Source: CADEEN01 sp963706685 (GTDB taxonomy: Bacteria; Pseudomonadota; Gammaproteobacteria; Burkholderiales; Burkholderiaceae_C). Taken from it: DNA of 64,000 nucleotides. Below the pieces are notes generated by a model. The model was not told the origin of the DNA. It was given only the letters and a program-made list of their open reading frames with translations, and did not search any database. This document shows, one piece after another, positions 46,617 through 56,323 of the stretch (positions within the stretch are counted from its first letter, which is position 1; each line of letters starts with the position of its first letter). A program made the translations under genes and the position numbers. The stretch lies in the NCBI GenBank assembly GCA_963706685.1, contig CAVPMY010000002.1, forward strand, positions 62,001 to 126,000, given 5' to 3'.

Positions 46617-48082
46617 TCAGCGAAATCGCGAAAAGTTCAGGGTAAACCCTAGGTCTCGCTGCCGATCCGCGTCCAGCCAAGGGAACAGCAGCGTCACCGA
46701 CAGGCCCGCGTGCCGCCAGTCCCGCCGCCGAGCCGCAGCTCGCCGCCGTAGCCGCTCGACGATCGAGCGCACGATCGCCAGCCCCAGGCCCGTGCCGGGT
46801 TGGGAGACATTGCTGCCGCGAAAGAAGCGTTCGCCGGCACGCGCACGTTCGGCGACCGGAATGCCAGGCCCGTCGTCGATCACCTCGATTTCGGCCTGGC
46901 TGTGCCGTGCGTGCCACACTGCACGGTGACCTGGCCGCCGCGCGGCGTGTAGCGGATCGCGTTGTGCAGCAGGTTCGACAAGCGCCTCCTTCAGCAGCGC
47001 GGGATGCGCCAGACACCGCACAACGATCCGCCGACGGACTCGATGCCCAGGTCGATGCCGCCGATCTCGTGCCTGCGTCCACCATTGGCGGGTGACGCTC
47101 TCGCGCCAGCGCCATCCAGGTCGACCGCCTCGGGCGCGAGTTCGGCGCTGTCGGTGCGCGCCAGCGCCAGCATCTGGTTGGTCTGGCGCACCGTCTCGTC
47201 GAGTTGCGCCTTGATCGCCGTCAGCGCACTGGCGCTGCTGCGGCCGGATCGGCTTCGCGCAGCGCGAAGCCGACCTGGGTCGCCAGGGTCGTCAGCGGCG
47301 TGCGCAGTTGATGCGACGCATCGTCGACGAAGCGCCGTCGCGCCTCGGTCTGCCGCCGGTTGCGCTCGACATGGTGATTGATGGCCTCGACCAGGGGTCG
47401 CACGTCGGCCGGGATCGCCCGCGTCGAGATCGGCGCCAGGTCCTGCGGCGAGCGCGCCCGCACTTCGTTGCGCAAGCGTGCCAACGGCCGCAGCGCCCAG
47501 CCCACGGCCAGCACCAGCATCGCCGTGGCCGCGACCACCAGCAACAGGTCGCGCGCGACCGATTGCAGCACCAGGACACGCGTGAAGTCGTTGCGCGACT
47601 CCAGCGTTTCGGCCACCTGGATGATCATGCGCTGAGCCGCCGGCTGCCCGGCCAGCGGCCGGTCGAGCAGGCGCGCGTAGGAGCCGACGCGCACCGGCTC
47701 GCCGAAGTAGATGCCGTCGCTGAACTGCGGTCGACCCGGTGACCAGCGTGGCACGCGGCGGCGGCAGGTCGGCGTTGCCGACCTCGACCAGCCCGTCCTC
47801 GGTGGCGACGCGGTAGTAGACCTGTCCGCTGGCCGTGAGCTCGAAGAACTCGAGCATGCGGTACGGCAGCTCGACGCCGAGGCCGCCGCTGGCGGTGGAG
47901 ATGTTGGCGTCCATGGCCTTGATGGCGCCGAGCAGCGAGCGGTCGTAGGCGGCGTTGGCGGCGTCGACGGCGGTGCGCCAGGTCAGCCAGAGCTCGGCGC
48001 CGACGACCATCAGCATGCCGGGAAACAGCACCAGCAACAGCGTGCGCCGCAGGCTGAAGCGGTGCAGGGCGTCAAGCGTCAC
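46617..48082 (-). CDS. tctE: TctE sensor histidine kinase, frame-broken
   Basis: Membrane sensor of the citrate/tricarboxylate two-component system. GTG 48082 begins VTLDALHRFSLRRTLLLVLF, the first membrane segment; a periplasmic region follows (LPYRMLEFFELTASGQVYY, FSDGIYFGEPVRVG), then a second helix (LLLVVAATAMLVLAVGWAL), HAMP, phospho-His in DASHQLRTPLTTL, and ATPase boxes (VIDDGPGIP, GTGLGLAIVRSIV). About six single-base breaks. The start overlaps the tctD stop (GTGA). Confidence 0.87.
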
Positions 48083-48750
48083 CGGCACATTCCAGCACGT
48101 AGCCCAGGCCGCGCAGTGTCGTGATGCTGCACCGGGCTGTCGCCCAGCCGCTTGCGCAGCCGATGCACCAGCACCTCGATCGCCTCGGGGTTGACTTCCT
48201 GCTCGTCCGAGAACACGCGATCGAGGATTTCCTGCTTCGACAGCGGCTCGCCGCTGTGCTGGATCAAGGCGCGCAGCACGCGCGTGCTCGCGCGGCGTCA
48301 GCGGCAGCGGCTCATGCACCGAGCGTGAACTGCTTGGAGGCCGAGTCGTAGGCTGAGCGGGCCGCAGGCAAAGCGTGGATGGTCGCTGCCGCGGGCGCGG
48401 CGGATCAGCGCGATCAGTCGCGCCTCCAGCTCCGCCAGTTCGAAAGGCTTGGCCAGGAAGTCGTCGGCGCCCTCGTGCAGGCTGCTGACGCGTTCGATCA
48501 GCGAGTCGCGCGCCGTCAGGATCAGCACCGGCAGCCGTTGGTCGGCCTCGCGCAGGTCGGCCAGCACGTCGTGCCCGCCCAGGCCGGGCAGCCCGAGGTC
48601 GAGAATCAGCGCGTCGTAGCGGGTGGCCTTCAGGCTGCGACGCACGAGGCGGCCGTCGTCGACCCAGTCGACCTGAAAGTCGCTCTGCGCGAGCGCGCGC
48701 ACCAGCCAGTCGGCCAGTTCGCGTTCGTCTTCGGCCAGCAGGATGCGCAT
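48079..48750 (-). CDS. tctD: TctD OmpR-family response regulator, frame-broken
   Basis: Receiver MRILLAEDERELADWLVRAL with acidic pair ED, phospho-Asp in ALILDLGLPGLGG, Thr in LILTARD and Lys in FLAKPFELAEL. Winged-helix domain: LTPREHAVLRALIQHSGEPLSK-type region and VNPEAIEVLVHRLRKRLGD, ending LRGLGYVLE. About three breaks between 48,110 and 48,350. It should activate tctCBA in response to the TctE ligand. The 244 bp upstream to the MoaD-like gene hold no gene. Confidence 0.88.
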
Positions 48751-48994
48751 GAGAGTCGGGCGGCAGGCGTGCAAAAGCGCCGCGCCAATGGTGCTGCACC
48801 GGACAAGATGGCGCAATCGATGCCGCCCCGGGGATTGCATTGCCCAGACCGCTTCGCCACGATGAACACGGTCGAGCCCCGCGGCTCAGCCTGCTGGTGC
48901 TTGACTGGACGGCGGATGGCAGCAGCTGCATCGCGCCGTATTCGGGAACTCGCGTCACACCGACGCCGCGACAAGCCCTTTTTGTCGAAACCAC

Positions 48995-49252
48995 TCAGCC
49001 CCCGCTGAGCGCCAGCACGATGGCCACGAAGTCGTCCGGCTGCAGGGCATGCTGGAGCTCGCGCACGCCGATGCCGTTGACGAAGATGCGCATGTTCGGC
49101 CGCAGCAGGTTCTGCTCGTCGACGACGCGAAAACGCAGTCCGGGGTAGCGGCGGTCGAGGTCGGCGAACAGCTCGTCCAGCGTGTCGCCGACGGCCTCGA
49201 CCTGCGACTCGCGCGTGTACGAGCGCAGCGCGCCCGGAATCAGCACCTTCAT
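48995..49252 (-). CDS. MoaD/ThiS-family ubiquitin-like protein
   Basis: 85 residues, beta-grasp fold, ending in LALSGG, the di-glycine tail that accepts a thiocarboxylate. Segments: MKVLIPGALRSYT, DTLDELFADLDRRYPGLRF, RPNMRIFVNG. I use ATG 49252, where the conserved sequence begins. No MoaE or thiazole genes are near; it is paired with the BNR-repeat protein gene 32 bp upstream. This pairing suggests a sulfur-carrier role unrelated to standard cofactor operons. Confidence 0.82.
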   Translation of the reverse strand: MKVLIPGALRSYTRESQVEAVGDTLDELFADLDRRYPGLRFRVVDEQNLLRPNMRIFVNGIGVRELQHALQPDDFVAIVLALSGG

Positions 49253-49284
49253 CGGCTGTGCTCGCCATCCGCGACCGCACCGTG

Positions 49285-50491
49285 TCATGCCAGCTCGGCC
49301 ACTTCGACGGCGTAGATCTCCGGCAGGTGCCGGGCGATGTTCGACCAGCGCGCGCCTTCGTCATGCCCGATCCACAGCTCGCCGCTGGTGGTGCCGAGGT
49401 ACAGCGCCGGCGTCGTCTGCGCGTCGACCGTCATCGCCTGGCGCTTCACGGTCCACCAGGCCTGGCTCTCGGGCAGGCCCTGGTCCAGCCGCTGCCAGGT
49501 GCGGCCGGCGTTGCGCGTGACGTAGGCCGCCGGGCGGCCGTCGGGGCTGGTGCGCGGCCAGACGGTGGTGCCGTCCATCGGGAAGACCCAGGCCGTGTCG
49601 GCGTCGCGCGGGTGCACGACCATCGGAAAGCCGATGTCGCCCACGCGCTTGGGCATCTTGCGGCCGATGCGCTGCCAGGTGTCGGCGGCGGGGTCGCCGG
49701 TGCGGTCGAGCCGGTAGATGCCGCAGTGGTTCTGCTGGTACAGCCGGTCGGGTTGGCTCGGGCACAGGCGCACGCAGTGCGGGTCGTGGAAGGTGACGGT
49801 GGCGGCATCGAAGCCCTCGACCACCTCCAGGCCCTTGATCAGGGTCGCCCAGCTGCGGCCGGCGTCGCGCGACTCGTGCACGCCGCCGCCCGACATCGCG
49901 AAGTACAGGTGCGACGGGTCGCGCGGATCGACGATGATCGAATGCAGCTTCGGCCCGTCGGGCGTGCCGTCCTGCACCGTGCCCATCCACTCGCGGAACT
50001 GCGGGTCGTCGTTGACGGCCGGCAGCGGCGCCCAGCTGACGCCGCCGTCCTCCGAGCGGAACAGGCCCTGCGGCGAGGTGCCGGCGTACCAGCTGTCGCG
50101 TTCGCTGGCATGCCCCGGGGTCAGCCAGAAGGTGTGGTCGACCGAGCGGCCAGGCAGGCCGCCGGCCGGCGTTGGCGAAGGCCGGCGGCTGCCGCGCCTC
50201 CTTCCAGGTGCGGCCGAGGTCGGTGGAGCGGAAGATCGTCGGGCCGAGGTGGCCGGTCTTGGCCGCGGCCAGCAGCGTGCGGCCGTCGCGCGGGTCGAGT
50301 TGCACATGGCTGATGGTGTGACCCAGGAAATGCGGGCCGTCGGCCACCCAGGCCTTGCGCCGGACGTCGCCGTGGAAGAGCCAGGCACCCTTGCGCGTGG
50401 CCACGAGGATGACCAGGCGCTTGGGCGACGCGGGCGTGCGGCGCGCTGCGGTCTTGCGGGTGGACGCGGAGGCGGCTGGTGTTCGGCTCAT
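49285..50491 (-). CDS. BNR/sialidase-like beta-propeller protein, one frame break
   Basis: About 402 residues. A basic Ala/Arg/Lys-rich N-terminal tail is followed by BNR/Asp-box repeats (FRSTDLGRTWKEA, FRSEDGGVSWAPL, HESRDAGRSWATL, YVTRNAGRTWQRL), the S-x-D-x-G-x-x-W signature of sialidase-type propellers. There is no signal peptide, so it is cytoplasmic. The catalytic Arg triad of true sialidases is not evident, so the fold more than the activity is conserved. One extra base near 50,163. Co-oriented with the MoaD-like gene. Confidence 0.8.
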
Positions 50492-50516
50492 CTTGGTTCC
50501 TCGGCAGGGGTGGATG

Positions 50517-50966
50517 TCAGTTGAACGCGATCGGCGCGCCGTTGACGGCCCAGCTCACGCCAAAGCGATCCGTCAACATGCCGAAGGCCTCGGCCCAGAA
50601 CGCGCTCGCCATCGGCATCGTCACCTGCCCGCCTTGCGACAGCGCGTTGAACGCGCTGTGAGCCTCGTCAACGCTGTCGTACTGCAGCGCGAGCATCACA
50701 CCCTTGACGCCGTCGTACGGCATGCCCGGCGGGGTGTCGCCGGCAAACAGCATCGCACCGCCGGGCAGGGCCAGGCACGCATGCATGATGCCGTCGCCGC
50801 TGGGGGCGCTGCCATCGCCGCAGCCTTCGCCGGGCGTGGCGGATGCGGGCATGTCGGCGTAGCTCATCATGGTTTGGATCTTCGCGCCGAGTGCCTTTTC
50901 GTAGAACGCAAAGGCCTCGCGGGTCTGGCCGTCGAAGCTGAGGTAAGGGGTCAGGGTGGTGGACAT
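50517..50966 (-). CDS. VOC-superfamily PhnB-like protein
   Basis: 149 residues, intact frame. PhnB-type glyoxalase/dioxygenase fold: TPYLSFDGQTREAFAFYEKA, IMHACLALPGGAMLFAGD, and FWAEAFGMLTDRFGVSWAVN near the end. The conserved tail W-x-x-x-x-G-x-x-x-D-x-F-G matches. The enzymatic role is not predictable; proteins of this type are widespread stress or resistance-related VOC members. ATG 50966. The 245 bp upstream contain nothing recognisable. Confidence 0.85.
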   Translation of the reverse strand: MSTTLTPYLSFDGQTREAFAFYEKALGAKIQTMMSYADMPASATPGEGCGDGSAPSGDGIMHACLALPGGAMLFAGDTPPGMPYDGVKGVMLALQYDSVDEAHSAFNALSQGGQVTMPMASAFWAEAFGMLTDRFGVSWAVNGAPIAFN

Positions 50967-51211
50967 GGTGGGGCTCCTGTTGCGACAGTGGATGGATTCA
51001 TGATGCCGGCATCTTCTCGACGGATGAACCGGACGCAATTCGACAGCGGCCGCGAAAAAGTTTCTCCGCTGCCGACCCTCCCAGCCGTTACGTCATCTTC
51101 TATGCAACGCTCGACTGAGTATCTCGATCACTTGCCGGCAGGCGTCGTTGCACAAGACACCGATCCAGCGAGACGCGCGTCAGCAGCAGCCGTGATGCGA
51201 CGACGGCGACC

Positions 51212-52027
51212 CTAGCCGCCCGCCAGCCGCCGATAGGCGCTGTAGTGGCGCAGCGCTTGCTGACGCTGGCCGAGGCGCTCGTGGAGGCGCGCAGCGTTGA
51301 AATGCGCGTCGGCCAATTGCGGATCGATGCGCAGCGATTGTTCGTAGTGCGAGAGTGCTTGCGCTTCGTGTCCGGTGTCTTCCAAGGCGATGGCCATGTT
51401 GAAGTGCAGCAGCGGCTCGTTGGCCATCCGTTCGAGGGCGCTGCTGCAGAAACCGACAGCTTCCTCGCTGCGGCCGCGCGCGCACAGCAGCGCCGCCAGG
51501 TTGACCGCTGCCGCGGCGTGTACCGGGTCAAGTTCGAGCGTCCTGCGGTAGGCGAGCAGCGCTGCCTCCGGGTCGTCGGCCTCGAGCACCTCGGCGCGCT
51601 CGAACCAGGTATCGGCCGACTCGTTGTGTTCGAGAAACGCCATCGAACCCTGCTCGGCGGCGACCTCGAAGTCCATCAACAACTGGCCCGATTCGGCCTC
51701 CCAGTGCGCGTCGCCCTCGCGCACCGCCACTTCGGCGCCGATCGCCGTGATGCGCAGGCCGGACAGCGGCATCGCCGTCGGCAGGTGCGAGCGCAACTGC
51801 TTCAGCGAGCGCAACAAGCGGCGCGGCGGCACCTTGGCGGCGCGCAGCGCATGCGCCGTGCGCAGCAGCACCACGTCCTGAAACGTGAAGCGGTATTCGT
51901 TGCGCGCGCCCCGCGCAGGCGTGACGAAGCCCGCGTCGATCATCGCGGTGACGACGCTGCGGCCCAGGCCGAGCATCTGTTCGATATGGCGCAGCGTGTA
52001 GGGAGCGTCGGGCCGGACAGCCGTCAC
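51212..52027 (-). CDS. MerR-like helix-turn-helix plus TPR regulator beside ku
   Basis: 271 residues. The N-terminal 70 residues are a MerR-type winged helix (YTLRHIEQMLGLGRSVVTAMIDAGFV, then YRFTFQDVVLLRTAHALR). The C-terminal 150 are tetratricopeptide repeats (EAALLAYRRTLELDPVHAAA, ALSHYEQSLRIDPQLADA). It starts 2 bp after the ku stop in the same orientation, so it is translated with ku. Similar genes are found next to bacterial ku-ligD in Burkholderiales. Control of end-joining genes is the natural inference. Confidence 0.82.
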   Translation of the reverse strand: MTAVRPDAPYTLRHIEQMLGLGRSVVTAMIDAGFVTPARGARNEYRFTFQDVVLLRTAHALRAAKVPPRRLLRSLKQLRSHLPTAMPLSGLRITAIGAEVAVREGDAHWEAESGQLLMDFEVAAEQGSMAFLEHNESADTWFERAEVLEADDPEAALLAYRRTLELDPVHAAAAVNLAALLCARGRSEEAVGFCSSALERMANEPLLHFNMAIALEDTGHEAQALSHYEQSLRIDPQLADAHFNAARLHERLGQRQQALRHYSAYRRLAGG

Positions 52028-52028
52028 A

Positions 52029-52946
52029 TCACTTCTTGGCGCGCGAGCGGGCCGGCGCGGGCTGTTCTTCAGCCACTTCGGCCTTGGCGGCAGCGCGCTT
52101 GGCCGGTTTGCGCTCTGCCACCGGCGGCGGCGCCTCGGCCGCAGCCTTCTTCGCCGGCGTCTTGCTGCCCGCGCGCTTTTCCAGGCTCGCGCGCAACGCG
52201 TCCATCAGGTCGATCACCTGGCCGCTGGCCGGGGCTTCGCTCGGCTCGACGGCCACGATGTGCTGGCCGGCGATCTTCTGGTCGATGGCGGCGAGCACGC
52301 GCGCCTTCTCGTGGTCCTTGAAGGCCGTCGGATCGTAGGCGTCCTGCGAGTTCTGGTCGATCAGCTGCATCGCCAGCTGCATCTCGGCGGCAGAGACCGA
52401 GACCTGCTCGATGTCCAGGTCCTTCAGCGAACGCACCTCGTCGGCATACAGCAGCTGCTGCAGCACCAGCCCGTCCTCGACCGCGCGCACCTGGACCACG
52501 TACTGCTTGCCCTTGCTGGCCCACTGCGCGAGTGCGCAACGCCCGCTCTCGCGCAACGCCTGCGCCAACAGCGCGTAGGGCTTGCCGCCGCGCTTGTCGG
52601 GCGCCAGCAGGTAGGCCTTGTCGTAGAAGATCGGGTCCACGGAGGACAGCGGTACGAAGGCCACGATCTCGACCACGTGCGTCGGCGGTGTATCGAGTGC
52701 CTTCAGCTCGTCGGGTGTGAAGACGACGTAGCGGTCCTTCTCGAACTCGTAGCCCTTGACCATCTCGGCGCGCTCGACCACCTTGCCATCGCGCTCGGAG
52801 ATGTACTGCTGCTTCACGCGCGAGCCGTCCTTGGCCAGCATGTTGAAGCGCACGCTGGCCGACGACTCGGTGGCCGAATACAACTTCACCGGAATGCTGA
52901 CCAGACCGAAGCTCAGGGTCAGGGTGGCGATTGAACGGGCTGCCAT
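52029..52946 (-). CDS. ku: Ku DNA end-binding protein
   Basis: 305 residues. The core begins MAARSIATLTLSFGLVSIPV, the typical bacterial Ku start, with MVKGYEFEKDRYVVFTPDEL and YDKAYLLAPDKRGGKPYALL, and the minimal C-terminal domain. A Lys/Ala-rich tail (AERKPAKRAAAKAEVAEEQP, RSRAKK) follows, as in Ku proteins that use a basic tail for DNA threading and LigD recruitment. The frame is clean; ATG 52946. Forms a two-gene end-joining module with ligD upstream. Confidence 0.93.
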   Translation of the reverse strand: MAARSIATLTLSFGLVSIPVKLYSATESSASVRFNMLAKDGSRVKQQYISERDGKVVERAEMVKGYEFEKDRYVVFTPDELKALDTPPTHVVEIVAFVPLSSVDPIFYDKAYLLAPDKRGGKPYALLAQALRESGRCALAQWASKGKQYVVQVRAVEDGLVLQQLLYADEVRSLKDLDIEQVSVSAAEMQLAMQLIDQNSQDAYDPTAFKDHEKARVLAAIDQKIAGQHIVAVEPSEAPASGQVIDLMDALRASLEKRAGSKTPAKKAAAEAPPPVAERKPAKRAAAKAEVAEEQPAPARSRAKK

Positions 52947-53017
52947 GGCGGTTCTCTCGTATCGAAGAGCAGTCAGGATAAGCCTTCGGCCTGGCGGTGC
53001 AAAGACCGGCGTCGTGT

Positions 53018-55529
53018 CTAGCCCACGAGCTGCCGCCGCGCGCGGGTCAAGGTCTGTTTGCATGTCCAGTAGTCGGCCCAGGGATCGCTGGTCTGAAACG
53101 ACAGGTGCTCGCGCGCATTGGCCAAGTTCCACTGTGCCCCGCTCTTGAGCCCGCTGGCTTCGTCCCAGGCGATCGGCATCGACACCCCCAGCCCCGGCCT
53201 GGCGCGCACCGAGAACGCGGCCGCTGTGGTGGCGCCGTGGCTGTTGCGCAGGTAGTCGACGAAGATCTTGCCGACGCGGTTCTTCGGGCCGCTCTTGGCG
53301 ACGAAGCGGCTGCGGAATCACGCGCGCCAGGTGCTGCACCAACGCCTGCGAGAAATCCTTGACGGCGTCCCAGTCGTCGCGCGGCGTCAGCGGCACCACC
53401 ACGTGCAGGCCCTTGCCGCCGCTGGTCTTGAGCCAGCATTTCAGCCCCAGTTCGTCGAGCAGCGAATGCACCAGCGTCGCCGCTTCCTGCACGTGCCTGA
53501 AGGGCACGCCTTCGCCGGGGTCGATGTCGAACACCATGCGGTCGGGCTGGTCGATCTTCTTCGCCTTGGCATTCCAGGTGTGGAACTCGATCACGTTCAT
53601 CTGCGCCGCTTCGGCGATCGACGTCGCGTTCGGCACTTCCAGCAGCGGTTCGTGTTCGGGCCACAGCGCGGCGTCGAGCTGCTTCAGGCCCGGGATGCTG
53701 CCGCTCTCGTCGTGTTTCTGGAAGAACAGCTGGCCTTCGATGCCGCTCGGCGCGCGCACCAGCGAGCAGGGACGGCCGGCCAGGTGCGGCAGCATCCACT
53801 CGCCGACGCTCTCGTAGTAGCGCACGACGTCGAGCTTGGTCAGGCCGCTGCTGGCATCGACCACGCGCTCGGGGTGCGTCACCTTGGTGGCGCTGGCGCC
53901 GGCCGGCGAGACGACGGCTTCACGCTTGACCGCGCTGGCCGCCTTGTCATCGCGCAGGCCGACGAAGGTGGCGTGGCGGATCTGGCCTTCGGGCGTCCAG
54001 TCGCCGAAGCTGACTTCGGCCACCAGTGTCGGCTTGACCCAGCGAATGGAGTCGACTTCACGCTGCGACCAGCGGCCCTTCTTCGGCAACGCCGCAAGCG
54101 CGGCCGGGGGCTTGCTCGTGGCCAGCTCGAGCAGGCGCGTCTTCAGCGCGGCTGCGGTCTTGGCATCCCAACCGGTGCCGACATTGCCGACCGACACCAG
54201 CTTGCCCGCGTCGTCGTAGACGCCGAGCACCAGGCTGCCGATCTCGCTCGCCTTGCGATCGTTGCTGCGATCGATGAAGCCCAGGATCACGAACTCCTGG
54301 CGCTGGCGGCACTTGAGCTTGAGCCAGGTCTCGGTGCGCGCGGACACATACGGCGCATCGGCGCGCTTGGCGATCACGCCTTCGAGGCCGAGTTTTTGCG
54401 CCGACTGCAGGATGCTCGGCGCATCGGCTTCGAAGTCGGCACTGAAGCGGATGCGCTCGCTCGCCTGTTGCGCCACCCACTGCTGCAGGAAACGCCGCCG
54501 CTCGCGCAACGGCACATGGCGCAGGTCGTGGCCGTCGAAGAACGGCAGGTCGAACAGGAAGTAGCAGATGCCGTCGGCCGCGCGCTTGTCGAAAGCGTTC
54601 TGCAGCGCATTGAAATCGGGCAGCCCGTCGGCGCCGAGCACGACCACCTCGCCGTCGAGCCAGCTCGACCCGACCTGCAGCGCGGCGAGTTCGGCCGCGA
54701 GCTGCGGCAGCTTGTGCGTCCAGTCATGGCCGCCGCGCGTGATCAGGTGCGGCACGCCCTGGGCATCAACGCGCGTCATCAAGCGATAGCCGTCGAACTT
54801 GATCTCGAACTGCCACTCGCCGGCGCGTGGCACGCCGCCGGCGAGCGTGGCCAGTTGCGGTTCGAGCTTGGCCGGCAGCGCGCGTTGCACGGCGCCAACC
54901 AGCTCGCGCACGTCGGTCACTGCTGCAGGCGCGCTCGCCTTGTCTTTGGCCGGCCCGGCCGCCGGTAACAGCGGGTGCGTGACCACGCTGTCGGGCAGCG
55001 CGCTCACCACGTCGTAGTCGGCCTTCGAGCGCTGGTAGGGGTCACGTTTCTTGAACAGGATCCAAGCCATCTGGCGGTCGCCGGGTTTGCCGATGCGCAC
55101 CAGTTCCCAGAGTCCGGCGAGCTTTTGCCCGTGCAGTTGGAACAACAGCTTGCCGGCCTCGAGCCCGGCATGCGGATCGCCCACCGGCTGCCAATGCCCG
55201 CGATCCCAGATGATCACCTTGCCGGCCCCGTACTGGCCTTTCGGGATCGTGCCCTCGAAGCTGTTGTACGAGATCGGATGGTCTTCGGTGCGCACCGCCA
55301 TGCGCTTGTCGGTGGTGTCGTAGCTCGGCCCCTTGGGCACGGCCCAACTCAGCATCACGCCGTCGAGTTCGAGCCGGAAGTCGTAGTGCAGCCGCGTCGC
55401 GGCGTGTTTCTGGACCACGAACGCGAGTTGCGACCCGCTGGCATCTCCCACATTGCCGTGCGGCTCGGGAGAGCTGCGGAAGTCGCGCTTGGATCGGTAG
55501 TTGGAAAGGGGGTCGGAAGCCTTTGTCAG
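53018..55529 (-). CDS. ligD: LigD end-joining ATP-dependent DNA ligase, one frame break
   Basis: About 815-840 residues with three modules in order: phosphoesterase (FVVQKHAATRLHYDFRLELD, HPISYNSFEGTIPKGQYGAG), ATP ligase (catalytic Lys in FEIKFDGYRLMTRV, LDGEVVVL, EGVIAKRADAPY, TWLKLKCR) and primase-polymerase (MVFDIDPGEGVPF, TSGGKGLHVVVPL). A break near 53,303 precedes RFVAKSG. The N-terminus starts upstream of the GTG at 55451, since NYRSKRDFRSSPEP (a family motif) is in frame; I give an in-frame CTG at 55529 as the outer limit. The true start is uncertain. Confidence 0.9.
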
Positions 55530-55657
55530 GGCTGGTGAAGAGTGAGTGTCGGCGTCGGCCGATGGTAGTTCACGGCTTCGGCACTTGGAAATGTCGCGCC
55601 GATGCTTCGGCCGCGCTCATCGCCCCGCCGGCCACCTGCTCGCGATCGACATCGGAT

Positions 55658-56323
55658 TCACCGCCGTGTCCGTGGTGGCGCGGACGCTGCAGGGGGTTGC
55701 GACCGCGGCTCGGCCTTGAACAGCGTCGCCAGCCAAGGCTGCTGTTCGAACGGCAGGCCGGGCGGACGATAGTAGTGAGCCAGTTCGATGAATCCGGCCG
55801 CGGTCATGTGAACGCGCCAACCCTGCAGGTCGTGGAACACACCGTAGCGCTCACCGCTCCAGCCCTCCTGGCCATGGCCGCGCGGGTTCGAGCTGAACAA
55901 CACGCCGCCCGGCTTGAGTGTTGCATGCAGTTGGTCCAGCACGCGCGGCAAGACCCGGCTGGGGACATGGAACAGCGCTGCATTTGCGAACACGCCGTCG
56001 AAGTGGCTCGCCGGCAAGTCCAGCGCAAAGAAGTTCTGTTGCAGCACGTCGCAGCCGCTGGCGGCGCGGGCCATCGCGGCCAGCCGTGGCGAACCCTCCA
56101 GCCCGGTGGCGACATGGCCGAGTCGGGTGAAGGTGTCGAGGTCACGGCCCGGCCCGCAACCGAAATCGAGGATCGCCAACGGCGCTGGCGTCGCTATGGC
56201 CTGGAGCAAGGCCGCGATGTTCTGGCTCACGTCGTGATCGCGCGTGCCTTCCCAGTAGGCCGACGCGCGCTGGTCGTAGTGCGCCAGCGTGCGCGCGGCG
56301 ATCTGGTCGAGGTTTTCAGGCAT
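55658..56323 (-). CDS. SAM-dependent methyltransferase
   Basis: About 221 residues, class I fold. Motif I is ILDFGCGPGRDLDTF, followed by ATGLEGSPRLAAMA, FDGVFANAALFHVP and LKPGGVLFSSNPRG. The substrate is not indicated. ATG 56323 lies 8 bp inside the end of the thioredoxin-domain gene, so the two are probably coupled. Intact frame. Confidence 0.85.
   Translation of the reverse strand: MPENLDQIAARTLAHYDQRASAYWEGTRDHDVSQNIAALLQAIATPAPLAILDFGCGPGRDLDTFTRLGHVATGLEGSPRLAAMARAASGCDVLQQNFFALDLPASHFDGVFANAALFHVPSRVLPRVLDQLHATLKPGGVLFSSNPRGHGQEGWSGERYGVFHDLQGWRVHMTAAGFIELAHYYRPPGLPFEQQPWLATLFKAEPRSQPPAASAPPRTRR

Noticed and set aside
52029..55451. A single 1140-codon LigD-Ku fusion
   Set aside because: After the break near 53,303 the ligD sequence continues in another frame and stops at 53018 with a normal C-terminus. 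The open frame running on into ku translates to nonsense until the ku ATG at 52946.
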